NCBI GenBank assembly: GCA_002714465.1
Contig: PAXL01000037.1
Location: forward strand, 142,497 to 156,194
DNA length: 13,698 nucleotides
Origin: Gemmatimonadota bacterium
GTDB lineage: Bacteria > Latescibacterota > UBA2968
Direction of reading: 5' to 3'
Within the stretch, counting starts at the first letter, position 1. Each line of letters opens with the position of its first letter. Of the stretch, positions 13,595 to 13,698 are shown piece by piece. Position numbers and translations under genes: made by a program. The notes beneath the pieces are model-generated. The model had not been told where the DNA came from, did no database searches, and saw only the letters and a program-made list of their open reading frames with translations.

Positions 13595-13698
13595 TTGAAG
13601 TCAATCAAGATACTGTGTCTTGCTTTGCTGGTTTGCGGCGCTGCTGTTACGACGGCTGACGCTCAGGATCTGCAGGGCAGGTGGGGTGTCGGTGGCTT
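13595..13698 (+). CDS. Start of an exported, probably outer-membrane, protein (partial)
   Basis: A TTG start after AAGGAGG opens a frame that runs off the window after 34 codons. The translation begins MKSIKILCLALLVCGAAVTT and continues ADAQDLQGRWGVGG. This is a textbook Sec signal peptide with likely cleavage after ADA or ADAQ. The mature start, with alternating small and aromatic residues (GRWGVGG), resembles the first strand of outer-membrane beta-barrel proteins, but too little is present to name a family. The strong ribosome site, -10 box and structured leader suggest an independently and well-expressed gene, not part of the cytochrome operon. It could equally be a soluble periplasmic protein. 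Confidence 0.65.
   Translation, partial: MKSIKILCLALLVCGAAVTTADAQDLQGRWGVGG

Noticed and set aside
1..13698. CRISPR arrays, tRNA/rRNA genes, insertion sequences, integrase or attachment sites
   Set aside because: No regularly spaced repeats, no tRNA-like clover pattern, no transposase or integrase motifs, and no terminal inverted repeats were seen; the repeated segments are coding repeats of FG-GAP and TPR proteins.

Overview
The window looks like a piece of chromosome from an uncultured Gram-negative bacterium. Predicted lipoproteins, Sec signal peptides, c-type cytochromes and an outer-membrane-type signal peptide at the right edge point to a diderm cell with active periplasmic heme attachment. 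The mix of CRTAC1-type (FG-GAP + ASPIC/UnbV) propellers, TPR-fused multiheme cytochromes and frequent GTG/TTG starts is what I would expect from Gemmatimonadota, Acidobacteriota or similar environmental lineages. That placement is inference; no rRNA or other taxonomic marker is present. Coding DNA is moderately GC-rich, while the last spacer (13189-13594) is clearly more AT-rich.

Layout. (1) 60-6957, plus strand: a SUMF1/FGE-like lipoprotein, a CRTAC1-type propeller, a TPR + heptaheme cytochrome lipoprotein and a second CRTAC1-type propeller. The first three are tightly packed (a GTGA overlap, then a 13-codon mini-ORF bridging to the third); the fourth follows an 88-bp gap with its own possible promoter and two inverted repeats. 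(2) 6959-9472, minus strand: a roughly 13-TM STT3/GT-C-like membrane protein with a C-terminal TPR domain, converging on the first cluster with one base between the stop codons. (3) 9663-13188, plus strand: a pentaheme cytochrome + HEAT + TPR lipoprotein and a membrane-anchored octaheme cytochrome resembling the hydroxylamine oxidoreductase (HAO) family. (4) 13189-13698: an AT-rich spacer, a structured leader, and the first 34 codons of an exported, probably outer-membrane, protein.

How the genes may work together. All the plus-strand products appear to act outside the cytoplasm. Three cytochromes carry 20 predicted heme-binding motifs (7+5+8), two of them fused to TPR or TPR/HEAT protein-interaction scaffolds, and they are encoded beside two calcium-loop beta-propellers. 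The most economical reading is a membrane-attached redox assembly with the octaheme protein as the likely catalytic or electron-entry subunit, the TPR-cytochromes as wiring and scaffold, and the propellers as partner or ligand-binding subunits. The substrate cannot be read from sequence; the HAO resemblance makes a nitrogen compound the first thing to test. I know of no characterised system with this exact gene set, but I could not run a database search.
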